From contig NZ_JAYFFH010000006.1 of the NCBI RefSeq assembly GCF_036289385.1, forward strand, positions 61,410 through 125,409: DNA of 64,000 nt, given 5' to 3'. The translations under genes were made by a program, and so were the position numbers. Origin of the DNA: Anaerofustis butyriciformans. Its GTDB lineage: Bacteria > Bacillota > Clostridia > Eubacteriales > Anaerofustaceae. A model generated the notes under the pieces. It searched no databases, was not told where the DNA came from, and saw nothing but the letters and a program-made list of their open reading frames with translations. Positions 36,752-44,177 of the stretch are shown here, in pieces; the stretch's first letter is position 1; every line of letters begins with the position of its first letter.

Positions 36752-37495
36752 TTAAGTCATTGCAGCACCGTCAACTGATAGAACAGCTCCATTTATATAG
36801 CTGGCCATATCACTTGCTAAAAATAGGAATGCATTTGCGATATCTTCAGCCTCGCCAACCCTTCTTAAAGGAATAGTTGCAATCAAAGGTTTTATAAGTT
36901 CTTCTGGTAATGCTGCTACCATATCAGTATTGATAATACCTGGAGCAACTGCATTTACTCTGATATTATCTTTACCAAGCTCTCTAGCCAAAGATTTTGT
37001 AAGTCCATTAATAGCAGATTTTGATGCAGGATAACCAACACCAGATGGTTGACCATATATACTTACCATAGAACTTGTATTTAATATAACGCCACCTCCT
37101 TGTTCTTTCATGATTTTAGCAACTTCTTTAGATGCATTAAATGCTGCTGTAAGATTCAAATTAATAATTTTCTCAAAATCTTCCAAACTGTAGTCATAAA
37201 TACTATTTCTTGCAGACATTCCTGCATTATTTACTAAAATATCAATTTTGCCAAATTTACTCTTGATTTCTAAAAAAGCTTCTCTAATTTCTTTTTCACT
37301 TGTTAAATTTGGATACATTCCAATAACATCATAACTTTTATTTTCCTCATTTAGTTTTGCTAATGCTTTATTAACCGTTTCTTCTCTTGAACCAAATAAC
37401 ACAACTTTAGCTCCATTTTTCAAAAATGTTTTTACAGTAGCAAAACCTATTCCTCTTGTTCCCCCTGTAACTACTGCAACTTTATTTTTTAACAT
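36752..37495 (-). CDS. Short-chain dehydrogenase/reductase (FabG-like)
   Basis: A 247-residue SDR. VTGGTRGIGFAT is the cofactor loop, NNAGMS the NAG motif, Ser (NTSSMVS) with YPASKSAING the catalytic triad, and GAVLSVDGA the C-terminal signature. FabG (3-oxoacyl-ACP reductase) is possible but no fab cluster is nearby, so another SDR substrate is equally likely. First gene of the operon with the rubredoxin protein. GGAGGTG precedes the ATG. Confidence 0.88.
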   Translation of the reverse strand: MLKNKVAVVTGGTRGIGFATVKTFLKNGAKVVLFGSREETVNKALAKLNEENKSYDVIGMYPNLTSEKEIREAFLEIKSKFGKIDILVNNAGMSARNSIYDYSLEDFEKIINLNLTAAFNASKEVAKIMKEQGGGVILNTSSMVSIYGQPSGVGYPASKSAINGLTKSLARELGKDNIRVNAVAPGIINTDMVAALPEELIKPLIATIPLRRVGEAEDIANAFLFLASDMASYINGAVLSVDGAAMT

Positions 37496-37563
37496 ATCTA
37501 TTCACCTCCATAATAACAACTTTATATTAATGTATATTTGCATTTAATTTAATGGTTTACATA

Positions 37564-37612
37564 AGTATACTCCCTTTAAGACAAAAAGTCAAGCAAATTA
37601 GAATAATTCTAA
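37564..37612 (-). promoter_or_regulatory. Promoter with PerR-like box upstream of fabG-rubredoxin
   Basis: TTGACT (37587-37592) and TATACT (37564-37569) are separated by 17 bases on the minus strand, a strong sigma-A type promoter. Five bases before the -35 is TTAGAATAATTCTAA (37598-37612), a perfect 7-1-7 palindrome that shares 13 of 15 bases with the perR box TTAGAATGATTATAA (plus-strand reading). Confidence 0.72.
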
Positions 37613-37767
37613 TTTAAATTATATATATTCTAATTATGTTTACATTTTTTAATTAAATAAAAAATAAACATTTTTTTATAAACAGCTAAATACACACAAA
37701 ACAAACACTTATTTAATAATACCCTATTATTAAGCTGAGATATTACTTAAATAAAATAAACTTTTAA

Positions 37768-37974
37768 AACATATTATCCATAAAACTAAGACATACATTT
37801 ATAAGTTTAACTGACATCGATTTACCTTTAAAAACTCTTAAAGATATTGTAAGACATAGTAAGACAATGAACACAGTTAAAACTTTTAGCCATACATTAG
37901 ACGTAGAAATGGAAAAAACAAATCAAATTATAAATAACAAATTTACTGAAATATTAGAAAATAAGTTTAATTAA
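37768..37974 (+). pseudogene. C-terminal remnant of a tyrosine recombinase
   Basis: This open stretch without a start codon reads LRHTFISLTDIDLPLK...KDIVRHSKTMNTVKTFSHT, the C-terminal third of a phage-type integrase. The box-II Arg-His and second HS motif are visible, but the catalytic Tyr position is Phe (TFSHT where TYSHT is usual). A stop codon cuts it off upstream. It sits on the host side of the prophage boundary, next to the attachment remnant, so it probably remains from an older element in the same tRNA site. Confidence 0.7.
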
Positions 37975-38070
37975 AATACCGCACTTTTGACCGCACTTTT
38001 AACCAGACATTTAACCACACTTTTAAATATTTGAATAGATATTTTAGATATTTTAAAAATTTATGTAAAC

Positions 38071-38109
38071 AAAAAAAACTGAAAACTCTTTATAACAAAG
38101 TGTTTTCAG
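38071..38109 (-). terminator. Terminator of the former tRNA-Ser gene
   Basis: On the minus strand CTGAAAACACTTT and AAAGAGTTTTCAG pair and are followed by TTTTTTTT. It lies 12 bases past the tRNA-like 3' end at 38122-38133, the usual tRNA-terminator order, and could also stop transcripts from the AbiL-like operon. Confidence 0.75.
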
Positions 38110-38121
38110 ATTAAAAGCAAA

Positions 38122-38133
38122 TGGCGGAGAAGG
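38122..38133 (-). other. Prophage attachment site: tRNA-Ser 3'-end remnant
   Basis: On the minus strand this reads CCTTCTCCGCCA, the acceptor 3' strand, discriminator G and CCA of a tRNA-Ser (GGAGAAG-type acceptor). No T-arm or other tRNA part is upstream of it. A bare tRNA 3' end followed by its terminator is what remains at the distal junction when a prophage integrates into the tRNA. The intact tRNA would be at the other prophage end beyond the window. Confidence 0.6.
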
Positions 38134-38305
38134 CACCAACATAATAATTTTAATAAAAAATAAAAATAACCAAAATACGCATAAATAAAGAACTTTGTGG
38201 GATAGCATTTCCAAATAAGAAAAAATATAATCTTTCAAAGAACATATATAAAGTGGTCTTAAACGTGTGCTAAAAACAAACTTAATTTTAATATTCTCAT
38301 TATAA

Positions 38306-39241
38306 TTAATTTTTTAATTCAGATATAAGCTTTCCTATATTACTTCCTAATTTATCCTTTAAAAAATTTAAGTTTTCACAATATTTTTTTTCATTCTCTA
38401 TTGCAATATCAATTTTATCTTTAAAGTTATCAAAATGAATATTATTTTTTTTATATCCATTAGGAGATATGATTGACAATTCTTTTTCTAAAAAATGTTT
38501 TCTTCTAGAAACTCTATTATTTTGAAGTAAATCACATACATTATATTCTTCACAATCAGTATAATGTAATAGTAACCAAAATTCAAAGCATGGATTTGTA
38601 ATAAAAAGTTTAAATTTTTTTCTATTACAAATATCAAGTACATTATCATATTGCTTCCCTTTAAAGCTTTGGGGATCTCTATCAAAAATGAAACATATTT
38701 TATCTACATTTTCATCGTAAGTAAGATTTTGCGATTCAATATAATTACATATTTCATTAATAGAAGTTTCTATTTCAAGCATATTTAATAATTCATTTCC
38801 AATACTTTTTATAATATTATCCAAATTATTTTTTTTTAGTTCTGTTGAAAAATGATTTTCAATAATAGTAGCAATATCTTTTTCTTTAGCCTCTAATACC
38901 GCTTCATTAGTAGTATTAATAAATTTTTTTTCTCCTAAAAAATTAATTATTTGTTCAGCTAAATCAGAAGAAGATATTGTATCATTATTATTTTGTTCTA
39001 CTTTTTTTGAAATATCCATTAATATTTTTTCAGGATTTGATACTGATTTATTTTTAAAACTTCTTAATAAATGAACAATTTTTATAGATGAATTTAGATT
39101 AAGCTCTTCACGATTATCTTTTAATCCTTCAAAATATTGGACTTCAGTTTCTTCTCCTTCAAATACTAAAAAATAAAATTTCTCTGTTTCCCTTGTTTGT
39201 GATAGAGCCTTTTTCTCTCCAAAATTACTTTTTATTCTCAA
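38306..39241 (-). CDS. RloB-family protein (AbiLii-like Toprim nuclease component)
   Basis: About 311 residues, starting at TTG 39241. AAGGAG at the end of the upstream ATPase gene is seven bases before it, which makes this start better than an overlapping TTG at 39274. YFLVFEGEETEVQYFEGL, CFIFDRDPQSF and ITNPCFEFWLLLHY are the RloB signatures: Glu, Asp-x-Asp and the Glu/His region of a Toprim-like fold. RloB proteins pair with AAA ATPases in abortive-infection systems such as lactococcal AbiL. Last gene before the attachment site. Confidence 0.85.
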   Translation of the reverse strand: MRIKSNFGEKKALSQTRETEKFYFLVFEGEETEVQYFEGLKDNREELNLNSSIKIVHLLRSFKNKSVSNPEKILMDISKKVEQNNNDTISSSDLAEQIINFLGEKKFINTTNEAVLEAKEKDIATIIENHFSTELKKNNLDNIIKSIGNELLNMLEIETSINEICNYIESQNLTYDENVDKICFIFDRDPQSFKGKQYDNVLDICNRKKFKLFITNPCFEFWLLLHYTDCEEYNVCDLLQNNRVSRRKHFLEKELSIISPNGYKKNNIHFDNFKDKIDIAIENEKKYCENLNFLKDKLGSNIGKLISELKN

Positions 39242-39245
39242 TTTA

Positions 39246-40661
39246 CTACTCCTTAACAGGAAAATAAGTATCAAATATTGGAATACCTTTATATCTTCCT
39301 TCTAAATAAGCCTTATCAATTTTTCTATCAAACCTTTCATTAAACTCATCTAAAGAATATATATTACTTTCACCTTTATTATTTTTATTTACGAACCATA
39401 TTTCATCTCTTCTAAGTAAATCAAAGTTCATAATATGAGATTCATGTGTAGATGTTATAAGCTGTATATTATTACCTTTAGTTAGTTTAAAAAACTGTTC
39501 TACAAATTTATATGTCAATTGTGGATGTAATGATCTGTCTAATTCATCTATTATATATACAACATCTTCTTTATTATCATCAATTAAAATATCTATTAAA
39601 TCCATTAACCTTATTGTTCCATCAGATTCTTCATCTAAACCATAAAGTGTATCATCATTATTTATATGCTTAAATTTTATTGTATTTATGTTATATTTAT
39701 CACTTTCCTTTATAAATGTTATAATAAACATTTTATCTGAACCTCTTAATACACCCTGGAATCCTACATTTTTTGCTTTTTCTCTTGTTTTTTTTGCTCT
39801 AAATATTATTTGTGTTATTATTTCTTTTTCTGAAGGATTTAACTCATTAATATCAACATCTTCTATATGAAAACTTTCTATACCTGTCCCAAAGCTTTTT
39901 AATAATTCACATATATTATCTTTATTAGATTTTGTAAAATACCATTTTGAATAATCTAAGATTTTAGTATTGGGGTAAACAATCTTTATATTTTTACATA
40001 ACCAGTTATATACATCTCTAAACACAAAAGCCTCTTTTTCTTCTTTATACAAAAAAACTTTATTATTATTCATTTCACATAAAAATAAAACATTCAAATT
40101 TGAATCTAAATCAGAATCTATTTCATTGGCTTCAATATCAATATCATTATAAGGCCTAGCATATACATTTAGTAAATCTATTAATTTAGATGATTTAAAA
40201 TATTTCCCAAAAGTTAATTTATCAGTAACTTTACTACTTGCATCATATTCAAATATCTTTTTTTCTTCACCATTAGGTAATAGTTCATATAACCATTCTG
40301 ATACCAATTTAGAATCTTTCAATAACAATTCAAACCCATAAGTATAATATTTATCTTTTAGTTTTATTTCAAATTCAAAATAGCTTGGGTTTTCTTTATT
40401 TTTTTTATTTGTTTTACAATATTTTCCCCCATTAACATTAAAATTTTTTTCTTTTAAAATATTTTGAGCATATTGTATTGATTTAATTAAATTTGTTTTA
40501 CCAGAAGCATTAGCACCATATATAGCTGCAAATTTACGTAACTTTATATTTTTATCTATTAATAAATGTTCATTTTTACTTCTAACTTTACCCGCTAACA
40601 TATCAAATTCTTGAAGATCATTAAATGATAAAAAATTTTTAACTTTAAATCTAATTAACAT
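39246..40661 (-). CDS. AAA ATPase of AbiL/RloA-like phage-defence pair
   Basis: A 471-residue ABC/SMC-like ATPase. It has the start FKVKNFLSFNDL, Walker A AAIYGANASGKTN (about residue 48), the signature-like LDEESDGTIRLMDL, Walker B VVYIIDELDRSLHPQL and ITSTHES. These are the features of AAA_15/AAA_21 ATPases paired with OLD/Toprim or RloB effectors. The RloB gene starts four bases after its stop, so the two are translationally coupled. Its own promoter lies just upstream. Role in phage defence is inferred from the pair and its location. Confidence 0.87.
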   Translation of the reverse strand: MLIRFKVKNFLSFNDLQEFDMLAGKVRSKNEHLLIDKNIKLRKFAAIYGANASGKTNLIKSIQYAQNILKEKNFNVNGGKYCKTNKKNKENPSYFEFEIKLKDKYYTYGFELLLKDSKLVSEWLYELLPNGEEKKIFEYDASSKVTDKLTFGKYFKSSKLIDLLNVYARPYNDIDIEANEIDSDLDSNLNVLFLCEMNNNKVFLYKEEKEAFVFRDVYNWLCKNIKIVYPNTKILDYSKWYFTKSNKDNICELLKSFGTGIESFHIEDVDINELNPSEKEIITQIIFRAKKTREKAKNVGFQGVLRGSDKMFIITFIKESDKYNINTIKFKHINNDDTLYGLDEESDGTIRLMDLIDILIDDNKEDVVYIIDELDRSLHPQLTYKFVEQFFKLTKGNNIQLITSTHESHIMNFDLLRRDEIWFVNKNNKGESNIYSLDEFNERFDRKIDKAYLEGRYKGIPIFDTYFPVKE

Positions 40662-40696
40662 GTCATTCTCCTTTTAATAAAACAAATTCTTATAAT

Positions 40697-40725
40697 ATTA
40701 TATGTGATTAAATCACTTTTATCAA
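40697..40725 (-). promoter_or_regulatory. Promoter with palindrome for the AbiL-like operon
   Basis: On the minus strand TTGATA (40720-40725) and TATAAT (40697-40702) are exactly 17 bases apart. The spacer contains the 13-bp palindrome GTGATTAAATCAC (40704-40716), well placed for a repressor that blocks polymerase. Confidence 0.72.
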
Positions 40726-40809
40726 TATAACTTTAATTTATTTTATAAAATAATGTATTGTTAATAAAAAATTAGTACGTTTTTTTCACTTTTTTGAACT
40801 TTTTTTTAA

Positions 40810-40832
40810 TCAAGGGGCTTTAAGCCCCTTTT
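40810..40832 (-). terminator. Terminator of the lysis module
   Basis: AAGGGGCTT and AAGCCCCTT form a tight hairpin directly after the holin stop; the minus strand continues GATTAAAAAAAAG rather than a pure T run, so strength is uncertain. Confidence 0.6.
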
Positions 40833-40833
40833 A

Positions 40834-41103
40834 TCATCCCCCTATCTTCTCATCAGTAAGTAAATTCTCTCTAAACTTATCAGCCTCAATTGCCTCCTTT
40901 GTAAAAGAGTTATTCTTCCAAAAAGCAAGAACCGCCGAAACAATGGTAGTTAAACCTGTTACAACTGTGTAAATTGTGTTTTCATCAATATCCAAAGATG
41001 TAAAACCAAACATACCAAGAGCACTGTTTACCAAACTTACAAATAAAAAAAGCGTCCTTGCTATTGTTCCTGCCGAAATGTTACTCCAATCTATTTTTTT
41101 CAT
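40834..41103 (-). CDS. Phage holin (phi-LC3/phage_holin_1 type)
   Basis: An 89-residue protein. I use ATG 41103, which follows AAAGGAGATATTAAA. The opening KKIDWSNISAGTIARTLFLFVSLVNSAL and the middle TVVTGLTTIVSAVLAFWKNNSFT fit class II holins of Gram-positive phages with two membrane segments and a charged tail. It forms pores that release the endolysin; it lies just downstream of that gene. Confidence 0.9.
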   Translation of the reverse strand: MKKIDWSNISAGTIARTLFLFVSLVNSALGMFGFTSLDIDENTIYTVVTGLTTIVSAVLAFWKNNSFTKEAIEADKFRENLLTDEKIGG

Positions 41104-41141
41104 TTTAATATCTCCTTTCAATGTGCATTTTTTGCGTGTTG

Positions 41142-41867
41142 TTAAACATTTATATGTACGGCTTCACCCATTCCTGCAGTGCCATAGTAAGAATATGCGG
41201 CACCAAGTTCGTAAGCTTTAGCCTTAATTTTTGATTTGTCTACTCCTGCAATATAAATATCTGCTGCTTTACCATATTGATGTTGTGAATTTGACACTCC
41301 CCCTACTGCAGCATTATGTTTACTACATCTAAGACCCGATGTAATTGTTATAGGCTTACCAAAATACTCTCTTAAAGCTTCTAAAATATTAATAAGTTTT
41401 GAACTCATCTCAGCGGGGTATCCATTACAATACTTACCCCCGCACCGACATTTAAACTCTGATTTTTTAAAATACTTAACTTTATTCCAATTTACTTTTG
41501 AAGATGAGGAACTTGAAGAAGATGTATTCTTCAAAGCCTTAATGGTATTACTTCCCGCAATACCGTCCTGAGATAAACCTTTCTTCTTTTGGAATGACTT
41601 AATTGCCGAAACGGTCGCATTTCCAATTATTCCATCTACTGCCAAATTAAAACCATGTTTATTTAACAATTGTTGTAATTCTTTAACATCATTTACAAGT
41701 GCTTTGTCAGTATCAGGACCATATATCCCGTCTACTTTTAATCCTTTAAATTTTTGATAACTTTCTACACCTGACTTTGTTTTAGGTCCATTCTTTCCGT
41801 CAATTTCTCCTGTATAAAATCCATAATAATATTTTAAATTAGATTGATAATTCTTAATGCTTAACAA
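41142..41867 (-). CDS. Endolysin: two peptidoglycan-binding domains plus M15 peptidase
   Basis: A 241-residue lysin starting at TTG 41867, with GAGGAGG nine to ten bases upstream. Residues 1-55 and 60-112 are two PG_binding_1 domains (DGIYGPDTDKAL; VDGIIGNATVSAI). A Ser-rich linker leads to an M15A-type domain (about 125-241) with SGLRCSKHNAAVGGVSNSQHQYGKAADIYI and GEAVHINV, whose His and Asp bind zinc. It cuts peptidoglycan cross-bridges or stem peptides. It overlaps the upstream gene by 14 bases. Confidence 0.9.
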   Translation of the reverse strand: MLSIKNYQSNLKYYYGFYTGEIDGKNGPKTKSGVESYQKFKGLKVDGIYGPDTDKALVNDVKELQQLLNKHGFNLAVDGIIGNATVSAIKSFQKKKGLSQDGIAGSNTIKALKNTSSSSSSSSKVNWNKVKYFKKSEFKCRCGGKYCNGYPAEMSSKLINILEALREYFGKPITITSGLRCSKHNAAVGGVSNSQHQYGKAADIYIAGVDKSKIKAKAYELGAAYSYYGTAGMGEAVHINV

Positions 41868-42153
41868 TATCTTTTACCTCCTCACATTTATGTTCAAGTT
41901 GAACTAATCTTATTTCATGGCTGTCCAAAATTTTATCCTGCTTCTCGTTATGCTCCCAAAGTCTTTTTCTTTTCATTGCTAATTCTTCTCTGCTTTCCTT
42001 AAACTCTTCTTTTAACTCTTTTAAAACATCATTAAGGTGATTCAGAGAAGATTCTATCTTGCTTACCGCTCCCGCAAACTTTGTTATATTAATAACAACT
42101 GTTAAAATTAAACCTATAAGAGCAATAATTATTGTAATTTGCCCCTCTGTCAT
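41854..42153 (-). CDS. Phage membrane-anchored coiled-coil protein
   Basis: A 99-residue protein with an N-terminal membrane segment (ITIIIALIGLILTVVINI) and a long charged coiled coil (SSLNHLNDVLKELKEEFKES onward). Its position before the endolysin is that of XhlA/hemolysin-like or holin-partner proteins of phages, but XhlA has the membrane helix at the other end. Role in lysis is inferred from position. Confidence 0.7.
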   Translation of the reverse strand: MTEGQITIIIALIGLILTVVINITKFAGAVSKIESSLNHLNDVLKELKEEFKESREELAMKRKRLWEHNEKQDKILDSHEIRLVQLEHKCEEVKDIVKH

Positions 42154-42191
42154 CTCATAAAATCACTCCTTTAAATTTTTATTAAAACCAC

Positions 42192-42217
42192 TAAAAAAAG
42201 GCTTTATGTAAGCCTTT
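42192..42217 (-). terminator. Terminator between tail and lysis genes
   Basis: On the minus strand AAAGGCTTACATAAAGCCTTT is a short stem followed by TTTTTTAG. It closes transcripts that pass through the two structured repeats at 42249-42616. Confidence 0.7.
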
Positions 42218-42248
42218 CTAAGCGGTTTTTTATTTTTAAACCGAAAAC

Positions 42249-42379
42249 CTCTCTTTTTTTGCTTGTCCAAAAAAAGAGGTAAAAAGGACACTTCTCGGCG
42301 AAGTGCCTTACAACGCTTTTCGATACCTGCGTAAAACTCTACCCGAGTTTTGCTGGCAGAAAAGCTACCCCAAGCCCAA
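42249..42379 (-). repeat. Structured repeat element, copy D (inverted, truncated)
   Basis: Read on the minus strand this segment has the same hairpin order as the other copies: GGGGTAG, then an outer stem GCTTTTC/GAAAAGC, an inner stem capped by the conserved loop GGGTA, GTT, a stem AAGGCACTTC/GAAGTGTCCTTT, and a stem CTCTTTTTTT/AAAAAAAGAG. It lacks the two final hairpins TTAAGGGG... and TTAAGGGA.... It is head-to-head with copy A, so together they form a large inverted repeat. Confidence 0.75.
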
Positions 42380-42402
42380 ATGAATGAAAATATGGTTAAA
42401 TA

Positions 42403-42616
42403 CTACCCTCTCCAATAATAATTTAGGGCGGTGGTAGCATTCCAGCTCTAAAAATATGGGTAATATTTTTAGAAAGCTTCGGAATGCGTTATAAGCCTTC
42501 ACGGCGTTTGAGTGAAAGCCTTTTTCCCATATTTTTGGGCTTTGGCAAAAATATGGTGGGGTTCTTAAGGGGTAACACCCCTTAAATAAGGGTTGTTAAG
42601 GGAGAATCCCTTAAAG
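42403..42616 (+). repeat. Structured repeat element, copy A
   Basis: A 210-bp hairpin-rich element. In order (plus-strand reading): CTACCCT...AGGGCGGTGGTAG; stem GCATTCC/GGAATGC; inner stem CTAAAAATA/TATTTTTAG around TGGGTAA; GTT; a stem near AAGCCTTCAC/GTGAAAGCCTT; stem CCATATTTTT/AAAAATATGG; TGGGGTT; TTAAGGGG-TAACA-CCCCTTAA; and TTAAGGGAGAATCCCTTAA. The last hairpin supplies the TAA stop of the minus-strand gene at 42611. Stem sequences differ from the other copies but keep pairing. Which strand acts is not certain; genes here run on minus. Confidence 0.8.
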
Positions 42617-43063
42617 TGTTACCTCTTCCCAACCTGTTGGGTACCCTGTCGGCTCCCAAACATTATTATCAACTTTTGACTTATAAACTTTTCCGTCTGA
42701 TGCAATACAACACTCATCAATCATATACATACCGCTTTGCCCCATAGGTTCAACATAAGGTTTTGCTTTAAGAGGATTTTTAGTATGACATAAACTCCAC
42801 TGTGCTCTTAAATTTTCGGGATGTTCTTTGTATGTATTGCTGTCATATGGCTGTAATAACTGCCATACTTGATCATTATCCCTTACACATTCACCCTTGT
42901 TCCAATTTAAATATTGATGTAATTCAGGATTAAAATCTGGAATACTTTCCTCTTTGTCAATTATTTGCGTTCCGTCCATTTCAGGTGCTTGTTCTTGAAA
43001 AGAAGCAGCAGCATTAAGCCCTACTTCTCTCATTTTATTTAGCACATATTCTTTAGATTCCAT
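42611..43063 (-). CDS. Phage tail-fibre-region protein with carbohydrate-binding-like end
   Basis: A 150-residue protein. The segment GECVRDNDQVWQLLQPYDS and the C-terminal CCIASDGKVYKSKVDNNVWEPTG resemble the chitin-binding/CBM5_12-type modules at tips of phage tails that bind cell-wall sugars. It is last in the tail module, just before the lysis genes. It overlaps the upstream gene by 11 bases. GGGGGTAAAC precedes the ATG. Its stop codon lies in the repeat element. Confidence 0.7.
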   Translation of the reverse strand: MESKEYVLNKMREVGLNAAASFQEQAPEMDGTQIIDKEESIPDFNPELHQYLNWNKGECVRDNDQVWQLLQPYDSNTYKEHPENLRAQWSLCHTKNPLKAKPYVEPMGQSGMYMIDECCIASDGKVYKSKVDNNVWEPTGYPTGWEEVTL

Positions 43064-43343
43064 AACTGTTTACCCCCTCTTTAATAGCCTTTGCCAGTTC
43101 ATCGTATGTTACATAATCGTTTCCGCTTGGTTCAGGTTCAGGCTCATTTTGTTCTTCTTCCCATTGTTTTTTCTTTTCTTCATCAAGTGTTAATATTCCA
43201 TTTTCAAATTTATATAAAAAACATGGTAAATTATTAAAATCTTCAACACTCAAATTAGCTTCAATACTGTTTTCCACGTCACCTACAGTTGCATAAGCAA
43301 CAATATATTTATTCTCATCTAAACTTATTTTCATTTTTTTCAC
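43053..43343 (-). CDS. Phage hypothetical protein (XkdW-position)
   Basis: A 96-residue acidic protein with a beta-rich first half, a Glu/Pro stretch (NEPEPEPSG) and a short helical end. It sits between a baseplate-region protein and a carbohydrate-binding-like protein, where phages usually have fibre-assembly or XkdW-like genes. I do not recognise a family. AGGTAGGTG precedes the ATG. Confidence 0.65.
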   Translation of the reverse strand: MKKMKISLDENKYIVAYATVGDVENSIEANLSVEDFNNLPCFLYKFENGILTLDEEKKKQWEEEQNEPEPEPSGNDYVTYDELAKAIKEGVNSYGI

Positions 43344-44177
43344 CTACCTTATACCTATAACTTCTGTAATAAAACATTCCCCAGAACCACTATGATTTTC
43401 ACCTGCCTTATGAATAACATTAGTTACTGCCTGTGATACAGTTAATGTATTAGGAGTTGAATTTATAAATTTTCCAAAATATGTAACATGGTGTTGTGGA
43501 TCTGGATTTCCAAAAAAAGCAACCACTTGAACTTTTGGAGTGTCTGATATAACAAAATATAGCCCGAAAGTATATGTCGAAGTTCCGCTAACAGCTGAAC
43601 ATCCTATAATTAAAAATCTATAATTACTTATATTATCGTTTAAAGTTATATCTCCCGTTTTAATTGCGCCTTCAAATAATTTATTTCTTGCTAAGCTTAC
43701 AGGAGGCTGCACTTCTATTACACATTCAACCTTAGTTATATTTATCCCTTCAATATGTACTTCATATAAAGGCAGTTCTGCGATTAAATCTCCGTTATCA
43801 ATATTACCTTCTGTATAACTTGGAACAGACGGTGTATCTAATGAGGGTGTACCTTGTATTACCTTTAAACGTACATCTTCAACCTGTGTTTCGTTATTCT
43901 TTTCATACCTTGCAACGATTAAATCTATTCTATTTTCCCCTGCAGTTCCGTTGTTTATGGTTAGACTGTCGTAGGTGTTCATATCAATAGAACAGAACTT
44001 GCCCTGCATATTTAATATTCCGCTTCTTACTCTTATTTCGTTGTTAGTTGTAATCTCTGCTTTTAAATTCTCTCCAACAGAAATAATGCAGTCATCTTTC
44101 CAAATTCCTCTATGCCACATTGCATCTTGAAGAGAGGTAACATGATCTTCTAACTGATAACCTGTTATTAATTCCAT
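43344..44177 (-). CDS. Phage baseplate/receptor-binding-region protein
   Basis: A 277-residue protein whose start (ITGYQLEDHVTSLQDAMWHRGIW) and middle (DSLTINNGTAGENRIDLIVARYEKN) are typical of baseplate or upper-fibre proteins of Gram-positive siphophages. The C-terminal half is beta-rich and likely carries the variable, host-contacting part. It follows the tail-tip protein at 44178 with no gap; AAGGAGATG precedes the ATG. The exact role (fibre or adaptor) is inferred. Confidence 0.7.
   Translation of the reverse strand: MELITGYQLEDHVTSLQDAMWHRGIWKDDCIISVGENLKAEITTNNEIRVRSGILNMQGKFCSIDMNTYDSLTINNGTAGENRIDLIVARYEKNNETQVEDVRLKVIQGTPSLDTPSVPSYTEGNIDNGDLIAELPLYEVHIEGINITKVECVIEVQPPVSLARNKLFEGAIKTGDITLNDNISNYRFLIIGCSAVSGTSTYTFGLYFVISDTPKVQVVAFFGNPDPQHHVTYFGKFINSTPNTLTVSQAVTNVIHKAGENHSGSGECFITEVIGIR

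Noticed and set aside
38122..38160. Possible complete tRNA gene at the prophage edge
   Set aside because: Only the 3' acceptor strand and CCA are present; no T-arm, anticodon arm or 5' acceptor strand is upstream on the minus strand. Kept as an attachment remnant.
39242..39274. Upstream TTG start for the RloB protein
   Set aside because: It would overlap the ATPase gene and has no ribosome site, while TTG 39241 has AAGGAG seven bases ahead.
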